Source: Aneurinibacillus soli | GTDB taxonomy: Bacteria; Bacillota; Bacilli; Aneurinibacillales; Aneurinibacillaceae | DNA length: 64,000 nt | Reading direction: 5' to 3' | NCBI RefSeq assembly: GCF_002355375.1 | Contig: NZ_AP017312.1 | Coordinates: 3,403,501 to 3,467,500 of the forward strand | Shown here: piece by piece, positions 37,200 through 46,297 of the stretch | How the letters are laid out: the number at the start of each line of letters is the position of its first letter | Position numbering within the stretch: position 1 is the stretch's first letter | Notes under the pieces: generated by a model | Told to the model about the DNA's origin: nothing | Databases searched by the model: none | What the model saw: the letters and a program-made list of their open reading frames with translations, nothing else | Position numbers and translations under genes: made by a program

Positions 37200-37388
37200 G
37201 GAAGGGGGCGGGAGCAAGTGAGCATGTTCTTTTCCCTTAGGAGCGTCGGGGAACAGAGGGCGAATAGATCGGCAACTGTCTCCCGCATTGAGCTACCCAG
37301 ATGTTTTGCCGATCCGCCCGGCGTGACCCGGAGCGGCCGTTGTGCTTCCCCGCAGAAAAGAACCAGCGAATGGCTCACGCCCCCTTCC
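37200..37388 (+). repeat. Hairpin element D (class 2)
   Basis: This 189-nt palindrome has nested stems GGAAGGGGGCG/CGCCCCCTTCC, GTTCTTTTC/GAAAAGAAC, GGGCG/CGCCC and GATCGGCAA/TTGCCGATC. They surround a 30-nt loop (37276-37305) nearly identical to that of element C. The stems differ from C in sequence but pair at matching positions. It is on the opposite strand to C, so the pair was head-to-head before the transposon came in. Confidence 0.72.
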
Positions 37389-37409
37389 TACTCCGCCACC
37401 CAAATCAAC

Positions 37410-37730
37410 TCAGACAGCGTTCTTACTCAGGTTGTCCTGCGTAATATTCCAGTGCGACGTATGCCACGCCACTGTGCCATTCTTCACATACAACACCTGC
37501 GGCGATTCGTGCTTAATCCCAAAACGCTCAGCAATTTCATTCGATACCGGACGTGCGGTCTGTACAATCACCATAGCCCACGGCTTTGCCGCGCCGCTAT
37601 CCGCATACTTCATAAACTCATCATGTGCCTGCGTACTAATCGGGCATGTAGTGCTGTGTTTAAACAAAATCGCTTCCGGATTCTCCTGTAAAAACTGATC
37701 GAGTTCTTGAATGTTTGTTACTTCTTTCAT
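37410..37730 (-). CDS. brxC: Bacilliredoxin BrxC (YtxJ)
   Basis: This 106-residue thioredoxin-fold protein has the monothiol CPIS active site (HSTTCPISTQAHDEF). BrxC/YtxJ proteins take part in bacillithiol-linked disulfide exchange in the cytosol. The gene follows the ccpA-aroA region as ytxJ does in B. subtilis. ATG start with AGGAG upstream. It converges on the FtsA-like gene. Confidence 0.92.
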   Translation of the reverse strand: MKEVTNIQELDQFLQENPEAILFKHSTTCPISTQAHDEFMKYADSGAAKPWAMVIVQTARPVSNEIAERFGIKHESPQVLYVKNGTVAWHTSHWNITQDNLSKNAV

Positions 37731-37951
37731 GTAGCAGTCTCCTCTCTTGAACCATTCTTATTTTCTTTACCCATATTACCCGTTTGTGCCCGCTTGGGAA
37801 ATAGCTGAGTTGTTCTGCTGTGCAGTTTGCCTGGCTGTGACAAATTGAATTTTTTGTACCATTTTCTTATCCTTCGCTAGAAATATATGTGCTGTTTTTA
37901 GTGTGCCCAAACATTTTCTAATTTCTCGCTTTATATTTTTGTCAATATTAA

Positions 37952-37980
37952 TTGAGCTATTTCACGAAATCGTGCATAAT
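37952..37980 (+). promoter_or_regulatory. Promoter of the dehydrogenase gene
   Basis: TTGAGC (37952-37957) and CATAAT (37975-37980) with a 17-bp spacer. The spacer contains the dyad CACGA-AA-TCGTG. The rest of 37731-38037 holds only the divergent brxC control region; I see no gene there. Confidence 0.5.
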
Positions 37981-38037
37981 AAGAGTGCTGTGTGTCGTAG
38001 TTAACAAGTGGATGAGAAACAGAAGAGGTGACTAAAT

Positions 38038-39117
38038 ATGAAAAAAACAGTAGTCGTAATGCAAGGTGATCAAACAGGTCAGGAGCTTCTCGACGAAGCG
38101 CTCCGCGTTTTACAACCAGATGTAATTGGATTTGATATTGATTTCCAATCGTATGACCTTAGTCTTGAAAATCGTGTAAAAACAAACAATGAAATCGTAC
38201 ATGAAGCAGCTCGTGCAATGAAAGAATGCGGCTTTGGCTTAAAAGCAGCTACCATCACACCAGAAGAAAAAGGGTCAGTAGGTAGCCCGAACGCAATCCT
38301 GCGCCGTGAAATCGACGGTAAAGTTATCGTTCGGACAGGCCGTCGCATCCCTGGCATCCGCCCGGTAGCTGGCGCATATGCTCCAATCGCCGTAGTACGT
38401 ATGGCAGTAGGCGATGCATACGGTGCGAAAGAATGGCGTGAAGGCGAAGGCATTGACGAGGTTGCATTCCGTACAGAAAAAATTGACCGTAAAACATGCC
38501 GTGCTGTGGCAGAATTCGCATTCCGTCACGCACAAAAAACAAATGCAAAAGTATTCGGTGGTCCGAAATACACCGTTAGCCCAGTATATGAAGGCATGCT
38601 GAAAGAAGAAATGGATGCAGTAAGCAAACGCTACCCGACTGTTCGTTATGAGCCACAACTCATCGATGCAACATATGCGCTGCTCCTCTCCTCAGCAGGA
38701 GATGCAATGGTAATCCCGGCACTGAACCGTGACGGCGACTGCTTAAGCGACATGGTTCTGCAAATGTTCGGCTCCATCGCAGGCGCTGAGTCTGTCTTGA
38801 TGGGCTTCGATGATGAATTCAATACACAGGCTGTAATGGTGGAAGCACCGCACGGTACAGCTCCGGCTCTGTTTGGCAAAAACGTTGCCAACCCGATGGC
38901 TATGATCCTTGCGTGCGCATCTTTGCTCACATACTTCCATGACACGCAAGCGGCTACGGCATCTCGCGCGATCTACGAAGCGACCATTGAAGCTGTAAGC
39001 GAAGGCACGCGTACATCAGACCTTGGTGGAAGTTCAACAACAAGCGGCTTTACTGATGAAGTGATCAAAAAAGTTCGCACCAAACTTGATGTTTGGGCAA
39101 CTATGCAAAGCTTCTAA
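38038..39117 (+). CDS. Isocitrate/isopropylmalate dehydrogenase family protein
   Basis: This 359-residue beta-decarboxylating dehydrogenase-like protein has catalytic features RREIDGKVIVRTGRRIPG (substrate arginines), NRDGDCLSDMVLQMFGSIAGAESV (metal-binding Asp) and EAPHGTAP (adenine-binding loop; consensus EPVHGSAP). The N-terminal GDQTGQEL replaces the usual GDGIGPE. It is not next to leu or TCA genes, so the 2-hydroxy-acid substrate is unknown. Strong ribosome site GAGGTG. Confidence 0.85.
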   Translation: MKKTVVVMQGDQTGQELLDEALRVLQPDVIGFDIDFQSYDLSLENRVKTNNEIVHEAARAMKECGFGLKAATITPEEKGSVGSPNAILRREIDGKVIVRTGRRIPGIRPVAGAYAPIAVVRMAVGDAYGAKEWREGEGIDEVAFRTEKIDRKTCRAVAEFAFRHAQKTNAKVFGGPKYTVSPVYEGMLKEEMDAVSKRYPTVRYEPQLIDATYALLLSSAGDAMVIPALNRDGDCLSDMVLQMFGSIAGAESVLMGFDDEFNTQAVMVEAPHGTAPALFGKNVANPMAMILACASLLTYFHDTQAATASRAIYEATIEAVSEGTRTSDLGGSSTTSGFTDEVIKKVRTKLDVWATMQSF

Positions 39118-39151
39118 AATTACTTATAAACGTCTAGATATACAACAGGCT

Positions 39152-39181
39152 GACCCATCCGTCATAAACGGATGGGTCTTC
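39152..39181 (+). terminator. Terminator after the dehydrogenase gene
   Basis: GACCCATCCGT/ACGGATGGGTC with a five-base loop followed by TTCT. Confidence 0.8.
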
Positions 39182-39215
39182 TCATGCATCGCACTTGTAC
39201 GCATAAGGAGGAATC

Positions 39216-40733
39216 ATGAGAAAAAAATGGAAAATCATGTGTTGGTTGCTCCTGCTTCTGGCTATGTTCGGAGCGATCCTGTTTTTCATTACGCGAACAG
39301 ACGCATATCGTTTGTCTTACGATGTAACCGGAAATCCGCTTCCAGATTATCACTTCAATTTGAGTGGCTGGGTGGAACATGTAACCCCTGTTATCACAAG
39401 TAAAACATACAAAAATGCTGTTTATACCTATCATGATTATCGCCAGAATTCCCGTTTGTTCCGCCTGACAACGATCAAACTCGCCAATGGCGATGTGTTG
39501 TATTTCGCTCGGCACTATCAGGCGGCTGATGCTGGCACGGTAACTTTATCTGTAGTCGCTCATGAATCCGCCATTGAGAGCATACACACGTTTGTTCCGG
39601 GCAAGCCCGCTTCCTGGCTTGTCGGGCACAGCCTTCCCGCTTCCATTCAAAGCACCGTGTATGTAGACGGACCCCGTCTTTCCTATCGAATCGGCAGCGC
39701 AGAAGTGTACCGCCCTTTGACGCATACTGTGATCGAAGAGCAACCAGGTAGAGAAACCACGGTTGAAACAAGATCAAGTGCCAACCAGACCTATCACATC
39801 TCTCTCCCAGCAGATGCTCAAACATTCGCCACGACATGGGGGACTTTCTCCAGTGGACGTCTGCTAAATTGGGAGGATGAGGACGCTTTGGAGACATCAC
39901 TTGAAATTGAGTTTGCAAACCAGCAGAAACTACACATGGATGGTTCCTACTCCATCATCCCAAACAATTATGAACCTGCCAGTCCAACAAGCTACTATCG
40001 CAACCCTGCCAATGGCGAGGGTCTGCGGGCTGTCAAATATGCAGATGACCGGAGAAAAGGAACGCTGTTTATGGACATAGCGACCCATCTGGCCTACTGT
40101 GCGGCAGCTTCCCAGAATGCGGATGGCTTCTGGCCAACCTATCCACGTTCTCAGTGGCTGTATCATGAGTATGGCATTGATTATATGTATATGGATAATC
40201 GGCGCAACGCGGACAATACTACCTTCCTGTTACGCTATCAACAAATGTTCCATGATCCTGTAATCGCACAATCTCTACGCCGTTTTGATGCCTATATCAT
40301 TCCGTATGTCGATCGGTATAAGCGGCAGATCGCAGGACGAACTATCAGCTTTATTCCAGACTATATCGGATCTACTACGATCAAAGCTTCTCATACGTCA
40401 TTGAATCATCTCACAGCCAATATGAACTATTTGCTTGAAGCATATTTGGCTGATGGAGACAACGTCAAAAAAGAAGCCGCTTTCACTCTTTTATCCGCAC
40501 TTGATGTAACAAAGGTACGCTGGATTCGTCCGGATTCAAACTTTTACTATGCATTAACCCCAGCTCTAACTCCTTATTTCTCCGGGGAAGATTACTATAA
40601 GCTGACACGAGATGACCTCCTGGAATCACAAGCGCTGCTTACACGCATTACCGGGAAGCCAAGTAATACGATTACATACCTCATTACGCAAAAAGAAAAG
40701 TGGATGGAGGCCCATCCGGTAGAAACAAACTAA
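39216..40733 (+). CDS. Exported protein of unknown function, C5-epimerase-like C-terminus possible
   Basis: This 505-residue protein has an N-terminal signal anchor (IMCWLLLLLAMFGAILFFIT). An extracellular beta-rich region runs to about residue 280. A helical C-terminal part carries aromatic-rich motifs (FWPTYPRSQWLYHEYGIDYMY, HTSLNHLTANMNYLLEAYLADG) that recall alpha/alpha-barrel sugar-modifying enzymes. I do not recognise a defined family with confidence. It is monocistronic with AAGGAGG upstream and a terminator behind it. Confidence 0.75.
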   Translation: MRKKWKIMCWLLLLLAMFGAILFFITRTDAYRLSYDVTGNPLPDYHFNLSGWVEHVTPVITSKTYKNAVYTYHDYRQNSRLFRLTTIKLANGDVLYFARHYQAADAGTVTLSVVAHESAIESIHTFVPGKPASWLVGHSLPASIQSTVYVDGPRLSYRIGSAEVYRPLTHTVIEEQPGRETTVETRSSANQTYHISLPADAQTFATTWGTFSSGRLLNWEDEDALETSLEIEFANQQKLHMDGSYSIIPNNYEPASPTSYYRNPANGEGLRAVKYADDRRKGTLFMDIATHLAYCAAASQNADGFWPTYPRSQWLYHEYGIDYMYMDNRRNADNTTFLLRYQQMFHDPVIAQSLRRFDAYIIPYVDRYKRQIAGRTISFIPDYIGSTTIKASHTSLNHLTANMNYLLEAYLADGDNVKKEAAFTLLSALDVTKVRWIRPDSNFYYALTPALTPYFSGEDYYKLTRDDLLESQALLTRITGKPSNTITYLITQKEKWMEAHPVETN

Positions 40734-40734
40734 A

Positions 40735-40762
40735 AGAACCGCCCTGGACTGGGCGGTTCTTC
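40735..40762. terminator. Bidirectional terminator
   Basis: AGAACCGCCC/GGGCGGTTCT stem between convergent genes. Confidence 0.88.
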
Positions 40763-40765
40763 ACC

Positions 40766-41128
40766 TTACATTTGTAGCTCACGAAGTGCCTGCTCAATTT
40801 CTCCAAGCCATACCGAATCATGCAACGTGCTCACAAGCAGATACATATCGAGCCAGTCATCTGCTTGAAGGGTTGTCGTACGGCAACAGGCACGAAGCAT
40901 CATTCGTGTGAATGGAGAATAATCTGCAAATGATATCGGCCCCTGCTCCCTGGGTACTTGAAGCAGAAACTTCTTCAACTCTTCCTTCACCTGTTCCACA
41001 AGCTCATGATGCTCACAGCACGAACATCGATAAACCGGAACATGCTCAATCTCCGTATGGTTCATATACACAATTTTACGCAAATGTACATGCATTAAAT
41101 GGCCGCAGTGGCCACAGGCTTTCTCCAT
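40766..41128 (-). CDS. Small zinc-ribbon protein (YgiT-like)
   Basis: This 120-residue protein has two CxxC knuckles (ACGHCG near residue 4 and CSCCEH near 30), which read as a YgiT-type zinc ribbon, followed by a helical region. Start ATG at 41128 has GGGAGGTGGGG upstream. No toxin partner gene is adjacent, so toxin-antitoxin function is not supported. Function unknown. Confidence 0.7.
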   Translation of the reverse strand: MEKACGHCGHLMHVHLRKIVYMNHTEIEHVPVYRCSCCEHHELVEQVKEELKKFLLQVPREQGPISFADYSPFTRMMLRACCRTTTLQADDWLDMYLLVSTLHDSVWLGEIEQALRELQM

Positions 41129-41207
41129 ACTTGTTCCCCACCTCCCGCCGGACACTGTGTCAAATTCGCACTATCATCCTATTCGGGAAAAAAGGAGTTT
41201 AAACCTG

Positions 41208-41414
41208 CTAATATCGGGCGTTTACTTTCTGGCATACGGGACAAATGGCTACCCGCATTGCACTTCCACCTTCGTCTTCCACCGTATATCCAACCAGCCG
41301 ATTGTCTGAATCGCAATACATGCATTCTGATAAGAACTCCATATCAAAATTCGCCTTCCAGGCAAACGGCTTAAAAATCTGGCCTGTCGAGATACCAAGC
41401 GGCATATCATTCAT
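41208..41414 (-). CDS. Small zinc-ribbon protein
   Basis: This 68-residue protein has CMYCDS and CPVC pairs about 27 residues apart, a probable zinc ribbon. ATG start with AGGAGGGC upstream. It precedes the YgiT-like gene on the same strand, and both may be co-transcribed. Function unknown. Confidence 0.65.
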   Translation of the reverse strand: MNDMPLGISTGQIFKPFAWKANFDMEFLSECMYCDSDNRLVGYTVEDEGGSAMRVAICPVCQKVNARY

Positions 41415-41595
41415 AGTAAAGCCCTCCTGATCCATTTCTTTCTTCTTTGCCTAGCATGGACCAAAAAAAAGGGCTTTATACGAATTCTGCAAATTATCTT
41501 TCATTTCACAATGTCCCTTTCGGCACATACACTGGTAAAGGGCCATTGCACACGACCCTACGTGTTTATTCCTACTTCAGGAAGGAGGAAGCAGA

Positions 41596-42309
41596 TTGAA
41601 ACGAAAAGTAACCCCGATTACGCGCACGGAGCGCCAGCCTTCCTATCTACACCCTGCCAATTATTTCGTTCCGATTGTCGAAAAGGCAACACCTGCTATC
41701 ATCTCGATTACAACTGAAGATTATACGGTGAATCGGAAAATGTCAGAGATCCTGCATCAGTTTCTCTTCCCGAACTCGTCAGCTCCGGGCAAAGAGGTGC
41801 GCCGTAGCTTCGGCACCGGGTTCATCATTCATCCCAAAGGCTACATTCTCACCAGCGAGCATGTCATTCACAATGCCCGCACGATTCACGTCAAGCTAGC
41901 AAATGGCGACTCACGACTCGCCGAAGTAATCTGGAAAGATCAGGAACGCGATCTTGCTCTCATTCGGATCATGGCACGCGGTACTCTTCCCGTACTGCCA
42001 CTTGGTTCATCCAAAGAGGTTCAGGTCGGGGAGCTCGTCATTTCCATCGGAAATCCGCTTGGGCTTGAAAACACCGTAACCACCGGCATCCTGAGCGCCA
42101 AAAATCGTCCCGTCCAGATTGCCGGGCGTAAGTATGAAGACATTATTCAGACAGACGCCGCCATTAATCCAGGTAACAGCGGCGGCCCACTAATTAACAT
42201 GAACGGAGAGGCCATCGGCATGAACGCCTTTATCATCAAGGACAACCATGGGCTTGGATTCGCCATCGGCATCGACAGCATCAAACCGTTCATCCGCAAA
42301 TATTTGTAG
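41596..42309 (+). CDS. Trypsin-like (HtrA/DegP-type) serine protease, core only
   Basis: This 237-residue protease domain has the triad His (TSEHVIH), Asp (ERDLALIRI) and Ser (NPGNSGGPL). Unlike HtrA/DegP it has no membrane anchor, signal peptide or PDZ domain: the chain ends soon after the last barrel strand. It may therefore act in the cytosol or forespore. TTG start with AAGGAGGAAG upstream. It ends two bases from the convergent prfC stop with no room for a terminator. Confidence 0.88.
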   Translation: MKRKVTPITRTERQPSYLHPANYFVPIVEKATPAIISITTEDYTVNRKMSEILHQFLFPNSSAPGKEVRRSFGTGFIIHPKGYILTSEHVIHNARTIHVKLANGDSRLAEVIWKDQERDLALIRIMARGTLPVLPLGSSKEVQVGELVISIGNPLGLENTVTTGILSAKNRPVQIAGRKYEDIIQTDAAINPGNSGGPLINMNGEAIGMNAFIIKDNHGLGFAIGIDSIKPFIRKYL

Positions 42310-42311
42310 AT

Positions 42312-43895
42312 TTATTCATACGATGTGCTGACGAATTCCACATCCGGGTTTTTCTCTTGCGCCCAGCGCTCAGCAAATTCATTCTCCAACAGTACCACAA
42401 GTCGTCCGGCCCGATCTTTTACGGTCAGACTTCCACCATACTGGATCAAATTCAGCTCATGCTCTTTCTTATCGCCCTTCACCCAGCGAGCAAGCGAATA
42501 GCCAAGCGGCTGAATTTCGACTTCGACCCCATACTCTGCACGCATCCGGTATTCAAACACTTCAAGCTGCAGCTGTCCGACAACGCCAAGAATCATATTC
42601 TCGGCACCCGGTGCAGCTGTTGTGAAATACTGGACAGCCCCCTCTTCACTCAACTGCTGCATCCCTTTATGGAATTGCTTGTATTTCATCGCGTCTTTAG
42701 CACGCACCCGAGCAAAAATCTCTGGTGAGAAGTGCGGAACACCCGCAAAACTATAGGCCTGATTTCCTTCTACAAGCGTATCCCCAATGCCGAATATGCC
42801 CGGATCGAATAAACCGATAATGTCGCCCGCATACGCGTCCTCAATAATATTGCGGTCCTGTGCTAAAAACTGCTGTGGCTGGGATAGCTTGATCTTCTTA
42901 CCCGTACGCACATGCTGCACAGACATACCGCGCGTGAACGTGCCGGATACAATGCGCAGGAACGCAATCCGGTCCCGGTGTGCCGGATTCATATTAGCCT
43001 GGATTTTGAAAATAAAACCAGATAACTTCGATGATTCCGGTACCACTTGGCCTTTGTCACTCATACGCGGTGCCGGACCCGGTGCTAAACGCAAGAAATA
43101 TTCAAGGAATGATTGCACCCCGAAGTTTGTCAACGCACTTCCAAAAAATACAGGTGTAAGCTTCCCACTGTTGATTTTTTCCTGATCAAACGGATCCCCT
43201 GCGATATCAAGCAGCTCCGCGTCTTCTTCTAGCTTCTCATACAGCGTATCTCCGATGCGGGCCCGTACTGCCGCTTCATCCGCATCTTCACTGAATACAG
43301 GCATAAAGCTGCGGCTATGTTCTGCTTCCCCCTTGCGGAACACTTCCACCTGCTGCTTCTCCCGGTCATATACACCCTGGAAGTCAACCCCGGAGCCAAT
43401 TGGCCAGTTCATCGGACAGGAACGAATGCCGAGCACTTCCTCCAGGTCTTCAAGCAAAGCCAGTGGGTCCCTGGCATCACGATCCATTTTGTTGATAAAT
43501 GTAAAAATCGGAATGCCGCGCATCCGACATACTTCAAACAGTTTGATCGTTTGTGGCTCAATCCCTTTAGCGGCGTCAATAAGCATGACCGCACTATCTG
43601 CTGCCGTGAGCGTACGATACGTATCTTCACTAAAATCCTGGTGACCCGGCGTATCAAGAATGTTGATAGCATAACCATTATAGTTAAACTGCATCACACT
43701 GGATGTAACGGAGATGCCCCGCTGCTTTTCAATTTCCATCCAGTCGGATGTGGCTGCTTTCGATTTGCGGCTTTTTACCATCCCCGCCGTATGAATGGCT
43801 CCTCCAAAATACAGCAGTTTCTCCGTCAATGTTGTTTTCCCGGCATCCGGGTGCGAGATAATCGCAAATGTTTTGCGTGGTTCATGGGTAGACAT
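42312..43895 (-). CDS. prfC: Peptide chain release factor 3
   Basis: This 527-residue translational GTPase recycles RF1/RF2 after termination. G1 SHPDAGKTTLTE, G3 DTPGHQDFSEDTYRTL and G4 NKMDRD are present, followed by RF3-specific domains II and III. The ATG at 43895 has TGGAGG upstream and gives the E. coli RF3 length (529); the longer start has no site. Many Bacillales, including B. subtilis, lack RF3, so its presence is a useful lineage marker. Confidence 0.95.
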   Translation of the reverse strand: MSTHEPRKTFAIISHPDAGKTTLTEKLLYFGGAIHTAGMVKSRKSKAATSDWMEIEKQRGISVTSSVMQFNYNGYAINILDTPGHQDFSEDTYRTLTAADSAVMLIDAAKGIEPQTIKLFEVCRMRGIPIFTFINKMDRDARDPLALLEDLEEVLGIRSCPMNWPIGSGVDFQGVYDREKQQVEVFRKGEAEHSRSFMPVFSEDADEAAVRARIGDTLYEKLEEDAELLDIAGDPFDQEKINSGKLTPVFFGSALTNFGVQSFLEYFLRLAPGPAPRMSDKGQVVPESSKLSGFIFKIQANMNPAHRDRIAFLRIVSGTFTRGMSVQHVRTGKKIKLSQPQQFLAQDRNIIEDAYAGDIIGLFDPGIFGIGDTLVEGNQAYSFAGVPHFSPEIFARVRAKDAMKYKQFHKGMQQLSEEGAVQYFTTAAPGAENMILGVVGQLQLEVFEYRMRAEYGVEVEIQPLGYSLARWVKGDKKEHELNLIQYGGSLTVKDRAGRLVVLLENEFAERWAQEKNPDVEFVSTSYE

Positions 43896-44009
43896 ATATG
43901 GTAATCCTCCAGTTAACTCGTTCCTTGTTTCTGACACACTATTCTTTACTATACCATGTCATATGCAGGAACGAGAAGCGTTTCCCCTCATTATCCTTTT
44001 TTCTCCATA

Positions 44010-44039
44010 AGAAAAGAGCGAGTACATACCCCGCTCTTC
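44010..44039 (-). terminator. Terminator after the YhcN-like gene
   Basis: AGAGCG/CGCTCT stem and T-rich tail on the minus strand. Confidence 0.75.
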
Positions 44040-44051
44040 TCCTGTTCGTAT

Positions 44052-44567
44052 TTACCGGAATGGTGCCGTAACGGAATTGCCAATATCCCGAATGAGACTT
44101 GCAATATCGCTCCCAGCTGTCCGCATCTTGTTACCGACGCTTCCGTTTATATCTTGACTTATCATCCGGATACGAGTCGATAGCGTATGATCGGCTGTCA
44201 CATGAATACGGTAGCCCGGTTCCGTCCGGCGCAGCGCTTCATGTACGCTTCGCTCCAGCATCTTCACATTGGATGCTTTTGCCCCTTCTACGCCAACGAG
44301 TACGTCCTCACCATGAACCACAGCTGTCGCCCGGGTCACTCCATCCACGTTAGCAGCCTGCTGGGCGATCCGTTTTGCAATTCGCTGCTCGTCTTCCCGG
44401 ATCGCATTCGAGCGCGGTGCATAATTTTGCGATCCGTTCATGTGATACTCATTGCTACGATAGCTCTGCGTTTTTTGCGTATTCCCGTCTTGCTTGCCGC
44501 AGCCGACTACTCCGCCTGCAAGTGACAGAATAAGCAGTGCAGACAACACAGCTGTTCGCTTGTTCAT
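44052..44567 (-). CDS. YhcN/YlaJ-family sporulation lipoprotein
   Basis: This 171-residue protein has a lipoprotein signal (VLSALLILSLAGGVVGCGK, lipobox Cys about residue 22) and a YhcN/YlaJ domain (RIAKRIAQQAANVDGVTRATAVVHGEDVLVGVE). Members sit in the spore inner membrane. It starts 13 bases after the CBS-protein stop, so the two form a short operon. Confidence 0.88.
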   Translation of the reverse strand: MNKRTAVLSALLILSLAGGVVGCGKQDGNTQKTQSYRSNEYHMNGSQNYAPRSNAIREDEQRIAKRIAQQAANVDGVTRATAVVHGEDVLVGVEGAKASNVKMLERSVHEALRRTEPGYRIHVTADHTLSTRIRMISQDINGSVGNKMRTAGSDIASLIRDIGNSVTAPFR

Positions 44568-44580
44568 TATGTGGCACCGA

Positions 44581-45012
44581 TTAGCCTTGGCCTGGAGACG
44601 ATTCAGAGATGTTAGCCAGTGCGTCGCCCGCTTCATTCTCATAAATATTCTGGACAGCCAGGTCGCCGAGTGCGACAATACCTGCTACTTGATTGTTGTC
44701 CATAACAGGCAAACGACGAATCTGGTGGCGCGCCATCATATCAGCTGCTTCATGAACGCTTGTATTTGCAGACGCGGTCAAAATGTTTTTAGTCATGATA
44801 CTGTTGACTCTTGTATTACTGTCCATGTGTCCAGCTACCGCACGTACTGTAATGTCGCGGTCGGTAATCATCCCGACACACTGTCCATTCTCCACAACCG
44901 GCACAGCACCTACATTGTAGTCCTCCATAATCTTTGCAGCTTCCGCAATTGATTGATGTGGTTGAACAGTCGCAACATTTGTGGTCATAATATCCTGTAA
45001 ACGTTGTGTCAT
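44581..45012 (-). CDS. CBS-pair protein (YhcV-like)
   Basis: This 143-residue protein consists of two CBS domains (VGAVPVVENGQCVGMITDRDI and IRRLPVMDNNQVAGIVALGDLA) that bind adenine nucleotides. It closely resembles YhcV of B. subtilis, whose gene also lies in the yhcN neighbourhood. Role unknown; a regulatory sensor in dormancy is plausible. Confidence 0.88.
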   Translation of the reverse strand: MTQRLQDIMTTNVATVQPHQSIAEAAKIMEDYNVGAVPVVENGQCVGMITDRDITVRAVAGHMDSNTRVNSIMTKNILTASANTSVHEAADMMARHQIRRLPVMDNNQVAGIVALGDLAVQNIYENEAGDALANISESSPGQG

Positions 45013-45126
45013 TCAAGTCCCCTCCTGGTACGCTTGATATGGGATTCATTGCTTGCGAATCCTTTTATATATTGTGATAAAGCCGTCCAGCATATTCTGT
45101 ACCATTGTGCCAAATCCTTCTAATAA

Positions 45127-46284
45127 TTATTTATCAAGAAAATTAAATTCAAACTGGTGTATTTGTACACTTAAGACAAGACCGAGAGCTATCATATTAA
45201 TTAAAAGTGAACTCCCGCCATAACTGATAAAAGGCAAAGAAATGCCAGTTAGAGGCATCATCCCGATATGCATGGCAATGTTTTCGAAAATCTGTAAAAC
45301 GAGCATAGAAATAACACCAGCAATAATGTATACGCCAGACAATTCGGTGCAATGTAGGGCAATATTGACCATGCGATAAATCAGTAGAAAATAAAGAAAG
45401 AGGAGCACAACCGAACCGAGGAACCCAAATTCTTCGCCAATCACAACATAAATAGAATCGGAATATGCATAGGGAATAAAGCCACCTTGAACATACTTTC
45501 CTTCTGTAAATCCTTTGCCAAACAGTTCGCCCGAACCGATCGCCGTTTTGGAATTAAGAACATGCCAGCCCCGATCAGGATCACTCGCCGGATCTAAGAA
45601 GGTTTGAATACGGTGAAGTTGGTGCTCTTTCACAATTTTTGAGAAAAAATTAAAATTAACAAAGTATAAACTCGTAATTGCTGCAAGTGAGCCGATAAAG
45701 GTGGAACCCGCCAGGATAACATGTGTGAGCCGCACATTTCCTACCCAAAGCATACCGGCACTAATGCAAAGGAATACGAGAGATGTGCCTAGATCGGGCT
45801 GCTTTAATACTAGTAAAAAAGGAATAAACGTAATAATCCCAATCACTCCAACATCGCGAAACAATTCTAAATTTGCGCCATTTTTCTTTGCCAACACTTT
45901 GGCAAGAATGAGGATGAGGAATATTTTCAGGAGTTCTGAAGGTTGAAATTTCATAGCTCCAAAGCCTAACCATCTTTGTGATCCGTTAATGGAGTCTCCA
46001 AACAGCAAAACTAAAACTAAAAAAAGCAAGCCGATCCCATACAACGGATACGATAAATGATGAACGTACATCCGATAGTCAGTTAGAGAGAGGACTATCA
46101 TTATAATAGAAAACACAAAAAACATACCTAAATTATGTATGTGTAAGCCAGCATAAGACGTGTCTTTCGTTGCGCTATAAATAGCAAACGTACTAATACA
46201 CAAAAAAGCCAGCATAAGAGATAAAATAATAAAGTCAAGTTTTCTACATTTTTTCAAAGTCGATCTCAATTGTTCATTGCTCAT
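45127..46284 (-). CDS. FtsW/RodA/SpoVE-family protein (second copy)
   Basis: This 385-residue SEDS protein has about ten membrane segments. It has the QRWLGFGAMKFQPSELLK loop and the MMPLTGISLPFISYGGSSLL motif near the C-terminus. SEDS proteins polymerise glycan strands with a class B PBP. No PBP gene is adjacent. It lies 13 bases after its paralog at 46298 and probably belongs to the M-box operon. Confidence 0.9.
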   Translation of the reverse strand: MSNEQLRSTLKKCRKLDFIILSLMLAFLCISTFAIYSATKDTSYAGLHIHNLGMFFVFSIIMIVLSLTDYRMYVHHLSYPLYGIGLLFLVLVLLFGDSINGSQRWLGFGAMKFQPSELLKIFLILILAKVLAKKNGANLELFRDVGVIGIITFIPFLLVLKQPDLGTSLVFLCISAGMLWVGNVRLTHVILAGSTFIGSLAAITSLYFVNFNFFSKIVKEHQLHRIQTFLDPASDPDRGWHVLNSKTAIGSGELFGKGFTEGKYVQGGFIPYAYSDSIYVVIGEEFGFLGSVVLLFLYFLLIYRMVNIALHCTELSGVYIIAGVISMLVLQIFENIAMHIGMMPLTGISLPFISYGGSSLLINMIALGLVLSVQIHQFEFNFLDK

Positions 46285-46297
46285 TGATACACAACCT

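Noticed and set aside
40766..41414. Toxin-antitoxin pair from the two small zinc-ribbon genes
   Set aside because: YgiT-like fingers occur in antitoxins, but there is no toxin-like partner and no helix-turn-helix domain.
41596..42309. Annotation as full HtrA/DegP
   Set aside because: No PDZ domain and no membrane or signal segment; called as protease core only.
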